This document shows positions 1 through 9,714 of a DNA stretch of 64,000 bases, one piece after another. Position 1 is the first letter of the stretch, and the number at the start of each line of letters is the position of its first letter. The notes below the pieces were generated by a model. That model saw nothing but the letters and a program-made list of their open reading frames with translations, was not told the origin of the DNA and ran no database searches. Source of the DNA: Clostridiales bacterium (lineage in GTDB: Bacteria > Bacillota > Clostridia > Lachnospirales > Lachnospiraceae); the NCBI GenBank assembly GCA_021202925.1, contig JAJQCD010000014.1:150159-214158 (forward strand). Direction: 5' to 3'. A program made the translations under genes and the position numbers.

Positions 1-512
1 AGATCATCCTCATCCGCAACTTCCAGCGCTGCATCCAGTTCCGCGCTGACCTCCGCCGTGATATGTACCGGATAGGTCACGCCCAGAATCGCACTGCTGT
101 CCTCATGGTAAGAGCCACCCGCCAGATTCGTATTCGTGGTCTTACTCTTTGTCGCGGAAGTAAACGCGTCAACGGGAACGTCATTGTCCACCTCTGCCGC
201 ATAGAAATCCGCATACGGAATATTCATCATCGCGTAGAAGTCGAGATCATTTTCCAGTTCTTCTTCCGCTTCCGCGTCTGCATCCGATGCTTTGCTGTTC
301 GAATCACTTGCCGTTTCATCTTCGTCTTCCTCTGTATCCGAAGAATCGGCATCGGCATTCGAAGCGGTCGCCGTCGATTCTGTCGACGAATTGCCATTCG
401 AAGAGCCTGACGAACTGTCTGCCAGCACCCAGAGTGAATTCGAGCTGCAGATCATCGCCACAATCAGAAGCGTCGCGATCGATCTGCGCAATCTGTTTCT
501 TTCTGCTCGCAT
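1..512 (-). CDS. Secreted protein, partial (C-terminus off window); signal peptide, acidic/Ser-rich linker, then Tp47-domain-like region
   Basis: Reverse frame reads MRAERNRLRRSIATLLIVAMICSSNSLWVLADSSSGSSNG...EDEDETASDSNSKASDADAEAEEELENDLDFYAMMNIPYADFYAAEV..VDAFTSATKSKTTNTNLAGGSYHEDSSAILGVTYPV; GAGGAGG RBS upstream of ATG. Missed by the ORF track because it runs off the edge. Tp47 assignment is from remembered motif. Confidence 0.65.
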   Translation of the reverse strand, partial: MRAERNRLRRSIATLLIVAMICSSNSLWVLADSSSGSSNGNSSTESTATASNADADSSDTEEDEDETASDSNSKASDADAEAEEELENDLDFYAMMNIPYADFYAAEVDNDVPVDAFTSATKSKTTNTNLAGGSYHEDSSAILGVTYPVHITAEVSAELDAALEVADEDD

Positions 513-862
513 AACTAACCTCCTCTTTTTCAATTTCCCGGTATGTCGGAATCACCTGATCCCTGACAGCCGGTTTATCATAAACCGGTTTTACACGGGT
601 ATTGCAAAGGCAGCCCCGGCGGCCGGATGAGTTCCGCCTGACATGTCCTGCTTTTTATCCGTGAAAAACCGACTTACAATCCAACTCATTGACCCTGAAA
701 CAATCCAAAACTTCTTTGACAAGGTCAAACGCCATCATTCCAATGTTAGATATCGCTAACTCATATCATTGTACTTCCGTCAGTTAGCGTATGTCAACTC
801 ATGCAGATGATAATCTTTCTCATTTACGCGGTGCCGCCAGATTATTCTGTCCATAATACACG

Positions 863-890
863 AAAAACCGGAGCTTTATGCTCCGGCTTT
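863..890 (-). terminator. Intrinsic terminator downstream of AAA ATPase gene
   Basis: AAAGCCGGAGC-ATAAA-GCTCCGGTTTTT on minus strand. Confidence 0.75.
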
Positions 891-914
891 CTATACGAAA
901 CCATTTCTGCTGTC

Positions 915-2210
915 TCAGTTTTTCAAACATCCAATCGGAACTACATATACCCCGTCACGGCGACGATACGCATAGTCACCGACACCCGTTAACACCATAA
1001 GAAAAGATGCTGTCTTCATCTTATCTGTATCAATTTTTGCCTGCATGGCTTTCAGACTTGCAGCCCCCTCCTCAATCAGCTTATCGCCTCCGAGTTTGAT
1101 TTCAATCAAACCATATTTCCCATTTCTTAAATGAACAACCGCATCACATTCCTGGCCGTCTTTATCCCGATAATGATAAACCTCTCCATTCAGTGCATCC
1201 GCAAACACACGAAGATCTCTGACACAGAGAGTTTCAAAAAGAAACCCAAACGTTTTCAGGTCATTCAGCAAATCATTTGGACCGATGCCTAACGCTGCTG
1301 TTGCGATCGATGGATCAATATAATACCGGGTATCGGACGAACGAATCGCGGTTTTTGACCGCAGATTGGGATTCCATGCCGGCATATCCTCAACAACAAA
1401 AATTTTTCGAAGTGCGTTCAGATAAGAGGCCACGGTTTCTTCACTCATAGGGTTCTCGTCATTTGCGGCAATATCCTGCGCAATAACCGTGTTGGGTATC
1501 TGCCCGCCCTGGTTTCGCGCATAGGAACGCATGAGTCGGCGAACTCTCTCGGGATTTTTCTGCACGCCGTCTGCCCGATTGATATCAGAACGAACAACTG
1601 CATCATAATAATCCATCGCCTGATCCAGAGCTATCTCATCACGCATATCCACAGCCTGCGGCCACCCTCCCCGGCACACCAGAAAAGCCAGGTAATCGAT
1701 ACTGATATCAGAACCGCCGTCAATATCTGCCGCCCCCTCAAAAAGACTTTGCAAACTGACTTCTCCCGTCGATTCTCCGGATTCATACAGACTCATTGGC
1801 CGCATGGTAAGCCACGTAAAGCGCCCCGTGCCAGAGTGTGTAATTTCCCTGGTATCGACAGGAACCGCTGAGCCGGTAAGAACAAACTGCCCCTGTTCGC
1901 CGCGATGATCAACCTCAAATCGAATCGCATCCCAAAGTTTAGGCGCAAGCTGCCATTCGTCAATCAGCCTTGGAACTGCTCCCTTCAAAAGTCGCTTTGG
2001 ATTCAGCTCTGACATGCTGATATTCTGTTCTTTTTTCTCCGGATCGTCCATATACAAAACACTTGCGGCAATCTGCTCCGCCGTCGTAGTCTTTCCACAC
2101 CATTTGGGACCTTCAATCAACACCGCGCCTTTGCCCTCCAGCTTGCGTTTCAGCATACCATCCGCGATCCGTTTTTTGTAATTCATCATAAGGAACACCC
2201 CGATTTCCAT
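915..2210 (-). CDS. AAA_14/DUF4143-type ATP-binding protein
   Basis: Walker A GPKWCGKTT, LIDEWQLAP Walker B-like motif, C-terminal 'DKDGQECDAVVHLRNGKYGLIEIKLG' DUF4143/nuclease-like region. Confidence 0.85.
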   Translation of the reverse strand: MEIGVFLMMNYKKRIADGMLKRKLEGKGAVLIEGPKWCGKTTTAEQIAASVLYMDDPEKKEQNISMSELNPKRLLKGAVPRLIDEWQLAPKLWDAIRFEVDHRGEQGQFVLTGSAVPVDTREITHSGTGRFTWLTMRPMSLYESGESTGEVSLQSLFEGAADIDGGSDISIDYLAFLVCRGGWPQAVDMRDEIALDQAMDYYDAVVRSDINRADGVQKNPERVRRLMRSYARNQGGQIPNTVIAQDIAANDENPMSEETVASYLNALRKIFVVEDMPAWNPNLRSKTAIRSSDTRYYIDPSIATAALGIGPNDLLNDLKTFGFLFETLCVRDLRVFADALNGEVYHYRDKDGQECDAVVHLRNGKYGLIEIKLGGDKLIEEGAASLKAMQAKIDTDKMKTASFLMVLTGVGDYAYRRRDGVYVVPIGCLKN

Positions 2211-2253
2211 TCTTTTATCTATAGGTTATACTGAAATGTCCGTTTTTTCAACG

Positions 2254-2295
2254 ATTTTCCGACGATTGGCGAAATATTTTTCCGACGATTGGCGA
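2254..2295. repeat. Tandem repeat, 2 copies of TTTTCCGACGATTGGCGA, ~23 bp period
   Basis: Copies at 2255-2272 and 2278-2295, directly upstream of the ATPase gene promoter region. Confidence 0.8.
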
Positions 2296-2307
2296 TGAAA
2301 TGATCCG

Positions 2308-3171
2308 TCAGTTATCAACCTCCTCTTTTTTCGCCATCAGATACTGATACACATCCCGCTTCGCGATTCCGCGATCCTTCGCAACCACCCGCATGGCTTC
2401 CTTGCGATCCATTCCCTGGGCAAGACAGACCTCCATATGTTCCTCGATGGACATCTCATCCCAGGAACGCTGTCGTTCCTGTTGCATCTCTCCGATGGAG
2501 CGCCCCTCGATGACGATCACGCACTCTCCCCTCGGTTCCTCTGTGCGAAACCGCGCAAGCGCCCCCGCGAAAGTCGTGCGGTATGCTTCCTCATGCTTCT
2601 TGGTCAGTTCCCTGCAGAGTGTGATCTTCCGTGTTTCGCCAAGCGCCTCTGCCAGTTCCGTCAGTGTCGCCACGAGATGATGCGGCGCTTCATAGACAAT
2701 GATCGTGCGTGTCTCCGATTTCAGCTCTTCAAGAATCCATTGCCGCTCTTTCTTATCGACCGGCAGAAATGCCTCGAAACAGAAGCGTCTGGTCGCCAGC
2801 CCCGACAGGGTCAGAGCCGTCACACAGGCTGCCGGTCCCGGCAGGGAAGTCACCTCAATGCCCGCCTCGTAGCATTGCCGCACCAGTTCCTCCCCCGGGT
2901 CTGAGATGCCCGGCGTTCCCGCGTCCGTCACCAGGGCAATCGTTGTCCCCTGCCGCATCTGTTCCACCAGATACCGCGCCTTTTCTACCTTATTATATTC
3001 ATGATAACTCGTCATCGGCGTCCGGATTTCAAAATGATTCAGCAGCTTGATGCTGTGCCTGGTATCTTCCGCCGCAATCAGATCAACCTCCCGCAATGTA
3101 TTCAGGACACGCAGCGTAATATCTTCCAGATTCCCGATTGGCGTCGCGCACAGGTACAACTTTCCCGCCAT
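2308..3171 (-). CDS. rsmI: 16S rRNA (cytidine-2'-O)-methyltransferase RsmI
   Basis: MAGKLYLCATPIGNLEDITLRVLNTLREVDLIAAEDTRHSIKLLNHFEI... typical RsmI; internal Met preferred over track start. Confidence 0.93.
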   Translation of the reverse strand: MAGKLYLCATPIGNLEDITLRVLNTLREVDLIAAEDTRHSIKLLNHFEIRTPMTSYHEYNKVEKARYLVEQMRQGTTIALVTDAGTPGISDPGEELVRQCYEAGIEVTSLPGPAACVTALTLSGLATRRFCFEAFLPVDKKERQWILEELKSETRTIIVYEAPHHLVATLTELAEALGETRKITLCRELTKKHEEAYRTTFAGALARFRTEEPRGECVIVIEGRSIGEMQQERQRSWDEMSIEEHMEVCLAQGMDRKEAMRVVAKDRGIAKRDVYQYLMAKKEEVDN

Positions 3172-3184
3172 ATTCTTCTCCTTA

Positions 3185-3928
3185 TCAATATCCATATACC
3201 GTGGTAATTTCCTCCGAATAGACGCCCGGTTCCCGAAACACAATCACCGGCGCCTCAACCTTCATCATTGGTTTCCCTCCGCGCACGGCTTCCACCAGAA
3301 CCATATTCGCCTCCCGATCAACAAAGGGATGCACCAGTTTCATCCGCTTGGGTTCCAGGTGATGTCCGTTCAGGACAGACAGAATCTCGGCAAGCCGCTC
3401 CGGCCGATGCACCAGATAAAACCGCCCGCCAGGCTTCAGCAGCAGCTCCGTCTCCCGCACGACGTCCTCCAGGGTACAGAGGATTTCATGTCTCGCGATT
3501 GCCTTGGGCAGATCCGGATTCTTCAGCCCCCGGAAACCGGTCATGTATGGCGGGTTCGACGTCACCACATCAAAAGAAGCCCTGCCGAATATCCGGCTGG
3601 CTTCTCTGATGTCACCCTTTACAATCTCCACACGGTCTTCCAGATGGTTCAGCCGCACGCTTCGACCGGCCATCCCGGCCACTTCTTCCTGAATCTCCAG
3701 TCCGGTAAAATGTTCGCCTTCCGTCTTCGCCTCCAGAAGAATCGGGATAATGCCCGTCCCGGTTCCCAGATCCAGCGCCCGTTCACCCCGCCTCACCGAA
3801 GCGAAACCGGAGAGAAGAACTGCGTCCATCCCAAAACAGAATCCCTTTTTCTTCTGGATGATATGGTATCCATTCCGCTGCAGATCGTCAATTCTCTCAT
3901 CTTCCAGCAGCATCCCCTTCTCATCCAT
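3185..3928 (-). CDS. trmN6: tRNA1(Val) (adenine(37)-N6)-methyltransferase family
   Basis: GFCFGMDAVLLSGFA, DLGTGTGIIPILL, TSNPPYMTG motifs; between rsmI and ricT. Confidence 0.85.
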   Translation of the reverse strand: MDEKGMLLEDERIDDLQRNGYHIIQKKKGFCFGMDAVLLSGFASVRRGERALDLGTGTGIIPILLEAKTEGEHFTGLEIQEEVAGMAGRSVRLNHLEDRVEIVKGDIREASRIFGRASFDVVTSNPPYMTGFRGLKNPDLPKAIARHEILCTLEDVVRETELLLKPGGRFYLVHRPERLAEILSVLNGHHLEPKRMKLVHPFVDREANMVLVEAVRGGKPMMKVEAPVIVFREPGVYSEEITTVYGY

Positions 3929-4829
3929 GGTTTTTCGTTTTTCCTTCCTTCTTCTCCAGCGCCTCCAGCTTCTTCAGTTCGGAGTCAGACGCTTCCGGTT
4001 TTCCCTTTTTGCGTCTCGGCCGGAACTTCAGCTGATCGGCCGGATACTCACGGATCTCCTTATCCTCTTTGCCGACCATAACGACCACCTTGACCGTCTG
4101 ACGCAGCACATTGACACTGTGTACCTCTCCTTTCAGACCGTCGTCCGTCGTCACATAATCGCCCACGCCGGGAAGCCTGCTGTTCAGATACTCATAAGTC
4201 TCCTGTTCATTCTTCAGACAGCACATCAGTCTGCCGCACACACCGGAAATCTTGGATGGATTCAGGGAAAGGTTCTGTTCCTTTGCCATGCGGATGGAAA
4301 CCGGCGCGAACTCCGTCAGATACGAATGGCAGCAGAGCGGACGCCCACAGATGCCAATTCCACCCACAATCTTCGTCTCATCGCGAACACCCACCTGACG
4401 CAGTTCAATTCTCGTCTTAAATACAGAAGCCAGATCTTTGACCAGTTCGCGAAAATCAATCCTGCCATCTGCAGTGAAATAAAACAGAATCTTATTGTTG
4501 TCAAACGTATATTCCACATCAATCAGTTTCATATCCAGCTCATGTCTCCGGATCTTTTCCTTACAGATGCGAAATGCCTCTTTCTCTCTGCTTCGATTGC
4601 TCTTCTCCCGCTCCTCATCCTCTTTCGTCGCCATCCGGATCACGGCCCGAAGCGGCGGAATCACTTTCTCATCCTCAACTTCCCGTCTCCCCAAAACCAC
4701 AGTTCCGTATTCAATGCCACGGGCTGTCTCTACAATGACATGATCCCCCTTCCGGATTTCCAGTTCCCGCGGGGAAAAATAATAGATCTTGGCCGCGCTG
4801 CGAAACCGCACACCAATGATTGTTGTCAT
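3921..4829 (-). CDS. ricT: PSP1/RicT (YaaT) family protein
   Basis: GVRFRSAAKIYYFSP..., GGIGICGRPLCCHSYLTEFAPVSIRMAKEQNLSLNPSKISGVCGRLMCCL Cys motifs. Confidence 0.9.
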   Translation of the reverse strand: MTTIIGVRFRSAAKIYYFSPRELEIRKGDHVIVETARGIEYGTVVLGRREVEDEKVIPPLRAVIRMATKEDEEREKSNRSREKEAFRICKEKIRRHELDMKLIDVEYTFDNNKILFYFTADGRIDFRELVKDLASVFKTRIELRQVGVRDETKIVGGIGICGRPLCCHSYLTEFAPVSIRMAKEQNLSLNPSKISGVCGRLMCCLKNEQETYEYLNSRLPGVGDYVTTDDGLKGEVHSVNVLRQTVKVVVMVGKEDKEIREYPADQLKFRPRRKKGKPEASDSELKKLEALEKKEGKTKNHG

Positions 4830-4849
4830 ATCCGTCTACTCCTCCTGAA

Positions 4850-5872
4850 TCAATTTTCCTTCATCACCAGAAGCAACAGTTCCATTGTCAGATCCATATT
4901 GACGTTGGCGTTCAGGCGGACCTTCGCTTTCTCGATTGCCTCCAGGATCTTCTCCAGGCCATCATACCCACTGTTCTTACTGATCTCATTGATCAACCGA
5001 AACTCATCCTTAAAAATCAGTTGATTCATATCTCTGGTTACCTTATACATAAGAATATCCCGATACCAGAGCTGCATAAAATCCAGGCATTCCTGGATGT
5101 CCAGCTTGTCTTCCTTCAACCGCCGGATGTCCTCCAGAAGCTCAGAAATATCCGCATCCTTCACATGCCGGAGAATTCCCAGAACCGCCTGCACCAGGCG
5201 CCTGAAATCGTCCGAGGAGAATAGCGCGATCGCCTTGCCCAGATTACCCCTGGCAAAAGCCGCATACACTTCTGCGTCCCCTTCCGGGACCTTCCTGTTC
5301 TGAACCAGGTAACTCTTCACCACGGAATCCCTAAGCGGCTTCAGCTTCAGCTGCACACAACGGGACAGAATCGTCGGCAGGAACAAATCCTGATTCGTCG
5401 TCAGCAGGATAATGACTGCGTAAGACGGCGGCTCTTCAATCGTCTTGAGGAGCGCGTTCTGCGCCTGCTGCGTCATCTTCTCCGCCTCATCCACAATATA
5501 AATCTTATAGTAGCTGCTGTATGGACGCACCAGCATCGTATCGTTGATCTGCTCACGAATGTCATTTACGCTGATGCTGTTCGGTTTCTCATGCGTCACA
5601 TGGATCAGGTCCGGGTGATTCCCGCTCAGAACCTGCCGACAGGCATGGCATTCCATGCACGGCTCCCTTCCGCCCTTTTCGCACAGGAGCGTCAGTGCAA
5701 ATGCATCCGCCAGCGATTTCCTTCCCATTCCGGCTTCGCCCGTCAGAATATAAGCATGGGACACCTTATGATTTTCGATTGCCTTCTGTAAATGTTCCTT
5801 GATCTGATCCTGCCCGACAATATCATGAAAACTCAACATAAGTATGCCCCCTTGCATCGGTCTGTTTTTCAT
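4850..5872 (-). CDS. holB: DNA polymerase III subunit delta'
   Basis: HAYILTGEAGMGRKSLADAFA, C-x-E-C-x-A-C zinc site, EAEKMTQQAQNALLKTIEEPP. Confidence 0.9.
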   Translation of the reverse strand: MKNRPMQGGILMLSFHDIVGQDQIKEHLQKAIENHKVSHAYILTGEAGMGRKSLADAFALTLLCEKGGREPCMECHACRQVLSGNHPDLIHVTHEKPNSISVNDIREQINDTMLVRPYSSYYKIYIVDEAEKMTQQAQNALLKTIEEPPSYAVIILLTTNQDLFLPTILSRCVQLKLKPLRDSVVKSYLVQNRKVPEGDAEVYAAFARGNLGKAIALFSSDDFRRLVQAVLGILRHVKDADISELLEDIRRLKEDKLDIQECLDFMQLWYRDILMYKVTRDMNQLIFKDEFRLINEISKNSGYDGLEKILEAIEKAKVRLNANVNMDLTMELLLLVMKEN

Positions 5873-5949
5873 ACCAGGGAACGGACGAAATCCGTTTCCT
5901 GTTCATCCGAATTATAACACAGTTTTTGATTCATGTATAGAAAAATCAA

Positions 5950-7443
5950 TCAGATGACGCGAATGAACCTACCCTCCGGATCCGCCATTCCCTTCAGTGG
6001 AAGACCGATTTTTCTGTAGTGCTTCAGTACCGCAAAAGCTGCCGACGTCACGCGCTCCCCCGGCGCAAGAATCGGAATCCCCGGCGGATAAATGTAGACA
6101 AATTCCGCGCAGACACGTCCCAGGCAGGCCTCCAGTTGCACGGTCTCGCCGTTCTCTGACAGAGCGTCCGCCATCTCCCATACCGGCTCCGCAACCGGAA
6201 AGGCTATCTCGCAGGCATCATCTGCGGATGCCCGAACCAGTCGCCGGTCAATCTCCAGAAACGCATCCGCCAGGCGATCCAGATGCTCCTGCCGATCCAT
6301 AAATGTCGTGATTGCCACCACATAATCTGCCCCGCACATCTCCACTTCAATATGGTATTCCTCGCGCAGCCATTGCCCCAGCCGCTCCCCGGTCACAGCC
6401 TGAACCCCGTCAGCAGCCGGAAAACACGCTCTGCAGGACACTACAATTCTGGATGAATCCACCGCAAAAACCGCCCGTTTCCCGACCCATTCCCGGCCAG
6501 CCAGCCGCAGATTCTGAAGCGGTGCCAGTCTCTCCCGGATCCTCTCAAGCCGTCCGGCAAATGCTTCCAGTTCCCGCACCCCGTGCTTCCACATCTCGTA
6601 AATGCATCGCTCAATCGATGCCATAAAAACATAGGACGGGCTGCTGCTCTGAAACATTTGCAGATAGCGCTCCAGTCTCCTTTCCTCGATCCGCTCCCCT
6701 TTGAGGTGAAGCACTGCCGTCTGTGTCAGCGACGGCAACGTCTTGTGCAGACTCTGAATGACGACATCCGCACCGCACGACAGAGCCGACTCCGGGAAGG
6801 CACCTTCGGCCGGACCGGTCGACGACAGCTCCCTGCGGATGCCAGGGCGAAACGAAAGATGGGCTCCATGCGCCTCATCCACAATCAACGGAACACCGTG
6901 CCGGTGTGCCGCCTCCGCGATCGCCCTTACATCGGAGACAACTCCCTCGTAGGTCGGAGACGTGAGAAATACCGCGGAAATCTTCGTGTCTCCGGCCAGA
7001 ATCTGCTCCACATCTTCCGCTGAAATCCCTCCGTTTATCCCCCATTTGTCAATTGTTTGTGGATAAACATAGCAAGCCGGCCGGCGATTGAGGATAACCG
7101 CATGATATGCAGACTTGTGAGAGTTTCTCGCCATCAGAATTTTCCCATCCGCCGCTGCGTGAATCGCGCCAAGCACCCCTGCCGTGCTGCCATTGACCAG
7201 ATACCAGGTACGGTCGGAGCCGTACACGGAAGCGACCCATGCCATGGAATCCTTCAGGATTCCTTCCGGATGATGAAGATTGTCAAACCCGTCAATTTCC
7301 GTAATGTCAATGGCAAACGGATTCGGAAACGCCGCAATCTCAGCCCGATCCGTCCGTCTCTTATGTCCGGGCATGTGCATGGGCGCTGCATCTGACGCCA
7401 CATATCTCTCCAGTCTGGAGAGCAAAAGATCTTCTCTGGTCAT
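5950..7443 (-). CDS. Orn/Lys/Arg decarboxylase family PLP enzyme
   Basis: MHMPGHKRR, NGSTAGVLGAIHAA, VDEAHGAHLSFR, SLHKTLPSLTQTAVLH. Confidence 0.9.
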   Translation of the reverse strand: MTREDLLLSRLERYVASDAAPMHMPGHKRRTDRAEIAAFPNPFAIDITEIDGFDNLHHPEGILKDSMAWVASVYGSDRTWYLVNGSTAGVLGAIHAAADGKILMARNSHKSAYHAVILNRRPACYVYPQTIDKWGINGGISAEDVEQILAGDTKISAVFLTSPTYEGVVSDVRAIAEAAHRHGVPLIVDEAHGAHLSFRPGIRRELSSTGPAEGAFPESALSCGADVVIQSLHKTLPSLTQTAVLHLKGERIEERRLERYLQMFQSSSPSYVFMASIERCIYEMWKHGVRELEAFAGRLERIRERLAPLQNLRLAGREWVGKRAVFAVDSSRIVVSCRACFPAADGVQAVTGERLGQWLREEYHIEVEMCGADYVVAITTFMDRQEHLDRLADAFLEIDRRLVRASADDACEIAFPVAEPVWEMADALSENGETVQLEACLGRVCAEFVYIYPPGIPILAPGERVTSAAFAVLKHYRKIGLPLKGMADPEGRFIRVI

Positions 7444-7516
7444 CTTTGGAATCCTCCGGTGAATGCTTTACAATTTTTACAGACATGGCTATAATGAAAT
7501 CCTGAAGGAGGCAATC

Positions 7517-7744
7517 ATGAGAGAAATGGAATTTAAAATGGAACGCCAGGGCCTGGTAGCCATCGGAGACCGCGTTGAAGTCACCGAACGCGAAGGAATC
7601 AATTACAGTTATATCATTGAACCGGCCGTGGCCATGTCCGGCTGTTACAAATCCAGAAACCGCCTGAAATCCCGCGAAGGAATCGTCAAAGACATTCGCG
7701 AGAATACACGCGGCTTCTATGTCATTGTCGCTTTCGACGAGTGA
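7517..7744 (+). CDS. Small conserved-looking protein of unknown function
   Basis: GAAGGAGGCAATC-ATG start; MREMEFKMERQGLVAIGDRVEVTEREGINYSYIIEPAVAMSGCYKSRNRLKSREGIVKDIRENTRGFYVIVAFDE. Confidence 0.75.
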   Translation: MREMEFKMERQGLVAIGDRVEVTEREGINYSYIIEPAVAMSGCYKSRNRLKSREGIVKDIRENTRGFYVIVAFDE

Positions 7745-7771
7745 CCGTGCTCCGATACGCAGCCGGACCCG

Positions 7772-9517
7772 CTATTCAATCATCACCCGGTTCTGCTCCG
7801 GAATCACCAGCACCCGCCGCCAGAGCGCGGTTGCCTGTTTCCCCGGCGCCCAGTCGCAGTCCATCCAGTAGCAATACGCATACCCACCCTGTGTCAGCAC
7901 AAACTGCACCACATCATTTCCGGTCGTTGAAACCAGACTGCGAAGCGCCGTATCCTCCAGATAACTCATCTGACCGCTGAGCGAAATCACCGCAATCAGT
8001 CCGTGATTGCTTTTCCAGCTTTCCGGCAGATAGGTTGCGTAAATCTGCCCGGTTGTTTCCGAGTAGCTCATCTGCGCCAGTCTTCCCTGGAATTCGCCAT
8101 GCAGAAGCTCCGCTTCCCCGTAGGATCCGATCGGCCGACGATAGATTTCACTGTAATAGACCTGATTCTCATCCCGACGGACATAACTGCTGTAATACAC
8201 CCAGTCGCCCGCAAGACAATAACTGTCAATCGTCCTTCCCCGTGACTCGAACAGCTCCGTACTGCCGCCTGATTTTTTATAAATTGCGTTGCCATCCTCA
8301 TAGGAACTCAGGACAAACGTCGTCTGCCCTCTGGTCCGGCTGTCAATATCCACGTTGCGAATCCGGTTGGAAGACATCTGAAATACCCTGTCTTCATAAT
8401 GAATCATTCCATCATTTCCCGCCGTCACCATCCTCCCAATCGTATCGTACAGATAAATCTCCCCATCCTCGACAGCCGCGTAAGTGCTGCACGTCAACGT
8501 TTCAAAGCTCTGATTCGGAGCCACTCTTTTGATGCTTCCATACTGACAGACAAAAATCCAGTCTTCCCAGAGATAATAATCCTCCACATCAGACGCTATC
8601 GTCTGCACCTCGTCCCCATTCTCCCGCACACGATACAGCACATGAGAAAGGGACTCATGCACCCTGGAGAGCCGGCTGTCCGGACGCTCCGGACACGGCA
8701 GATAATACGTCCATCCGCCTTCCGTCTGCACCTCCGGATTCAGCTCCGGTTCCTCCTGCGCATCAGCCTCCTCGGCAGTAAGCGCATACAACACATCTCC
8801 ATCCTCTGACAGATAGACGAACTGTCCTCCGACCGGAATCCACAGGTCTTCTTTCTCTTCTTCCGTTTCCGATTCCGACTCCTCTTCCGTTGTTTCTCTC
8901 CCCGCCATTGCCAGAGTCGTCTCCGGCTCTTCCTGTCCGTCATCCTCCGTCATCGCAATCGGTTCGATATCCAACGGATTGCGGATCTGACTGACCTGAC
9001 TGCGAATCTTCCATATTCCCAGGCCAATCATACCAATCGCCGCGGCAAGGATTACCACAGAAAACAGGACCTGTGCGGCCGTCCGCAGCGGCGTTTTCGG
9101 AACGGACGTCTCCTTCTCATCAGTGATATCCAGACGATCTTCAATCTCCAGAAGCAGCGACGCTTCATCGAACCGGGAACGGTTTTCTTTCTTTGCGTCC
9201 TTCGACTGCATCTTTTCTTCTGCGTAAGAATCCTCCAGCATCTCTCTGCTGGCATTCAGCTTCGTTTCCGCCAGAAAATCCGCCCGCTTTAACAGCCAGT
9301 CCACCGGCTTCTTTTCCTTCTGAAGCTGATCGGCCCTCTGAAACGCTTCCATATAAGTCAGAATCAGCAGTTCCTTCATTCTGTCTTCCTGATTGCCAAA
9401 TACCAATTCTGCATGCCGATATAAAGTCTGATAGGTTAAAATATATAATTTTTCGAATTCTTCTATCCGAACTGATTCCTCGGACTGTTTTTTCTCTTTC
9501 ATCCTCGTCGACCTCAT
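7772..9517 (-). CDS. Membrane protein: N-terminal sigma-region-2-like helical domain, single TM, C-terminal propeller-like (DUF5050-like) extracytoplasmic domain
   Basis: FEKLYILTYQTLYRHAELVFGNQEDRMKELLILTYMEAFQRA..WLLKRADFLAETKL; TM AAQVLFSVVILAAAIGMIGLGIW; repeated 'vYLsedG..' strands. Confidence 0.7.
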   Translation of the reverse strand: MRSTRMKEKKQSEESVRIEEFEKLYILTYQTLYRHAELVFGNQEDRMKELLILTYMEAFQRADQLQKEKKPVDWLLKRADFLAETKLNASREMLEDSYAEEKMQSKDAKKENRSRFDEASLLLEIEDRLDITDEKETSVPKTPLRTAAQVLFSVVILAAAIGMIGLGIWKIRSQVSQIRNPLDIEPIAMTEDDGQEEPETTLAMAGRETTEEESESETEEEKEDLWIPVGGQFVYLSEDGDVLYALTAEEADAQEEPELNPEVQTEGGWTYYLPCPERPDSRLSRVHESLSHVLYRVRENGDEVQTIASDVEDYYLWEDWIFVCQYGSIKRVAPNQSFETLTCSTYAAVEDGEIYLYDTIGRMVTAGNDGMIHYEDRVFQMSSNRIRNVDIDSRTRGQTTFVLSSYEDGNAIYKKSGGSTELFESRGRTIDSYCLAGDWVYYSSYVRRDENQVYYSEIYRRPIGSYGEAELLHGEFQGRLAQMSYSETTGQIYATYLPESWKSNHGLIAVISLSGQMSYLEDTALRSLVSTTGNDVVQFVLTQGGYAYCYWMDCDWAPGKQATALWRRVLVIPEQNRVMIE

Positions 9518-9675
9518 TGAAACAGAATTCCGTCATAACACCGAAAACCATCACATCTGTTTTTCATCTTAACAAATTATTACCTGTTTGACAACTTAAA
9601 ACACCGGAAAGTCGAACAATTTGCCGCTATTTCGATGCCTTCTTCCCGAATTTCTCCCGAATCATAAAAAACAGC

Positions 9676-9704
9676 TTGCAAAACGCGCGAAGATGCCGTA
9701 TAAT
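9676..9704 (+). promoter_or_regulatory. Sigma-A-type promoter for tRNA-Val
   Basis: TTGCAA - 17 bp - TATAAT. Confidence 0.75.
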
Positions 9705-9714
9705 AAATGCCGAT

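Noticed and set aside
3047-5024. 344-aa and 424-aa plus-strand ORFs over trmN6/ricT/holB
   Set aside because: Antisense to three recognisable conserved genes; no domain-like composition.
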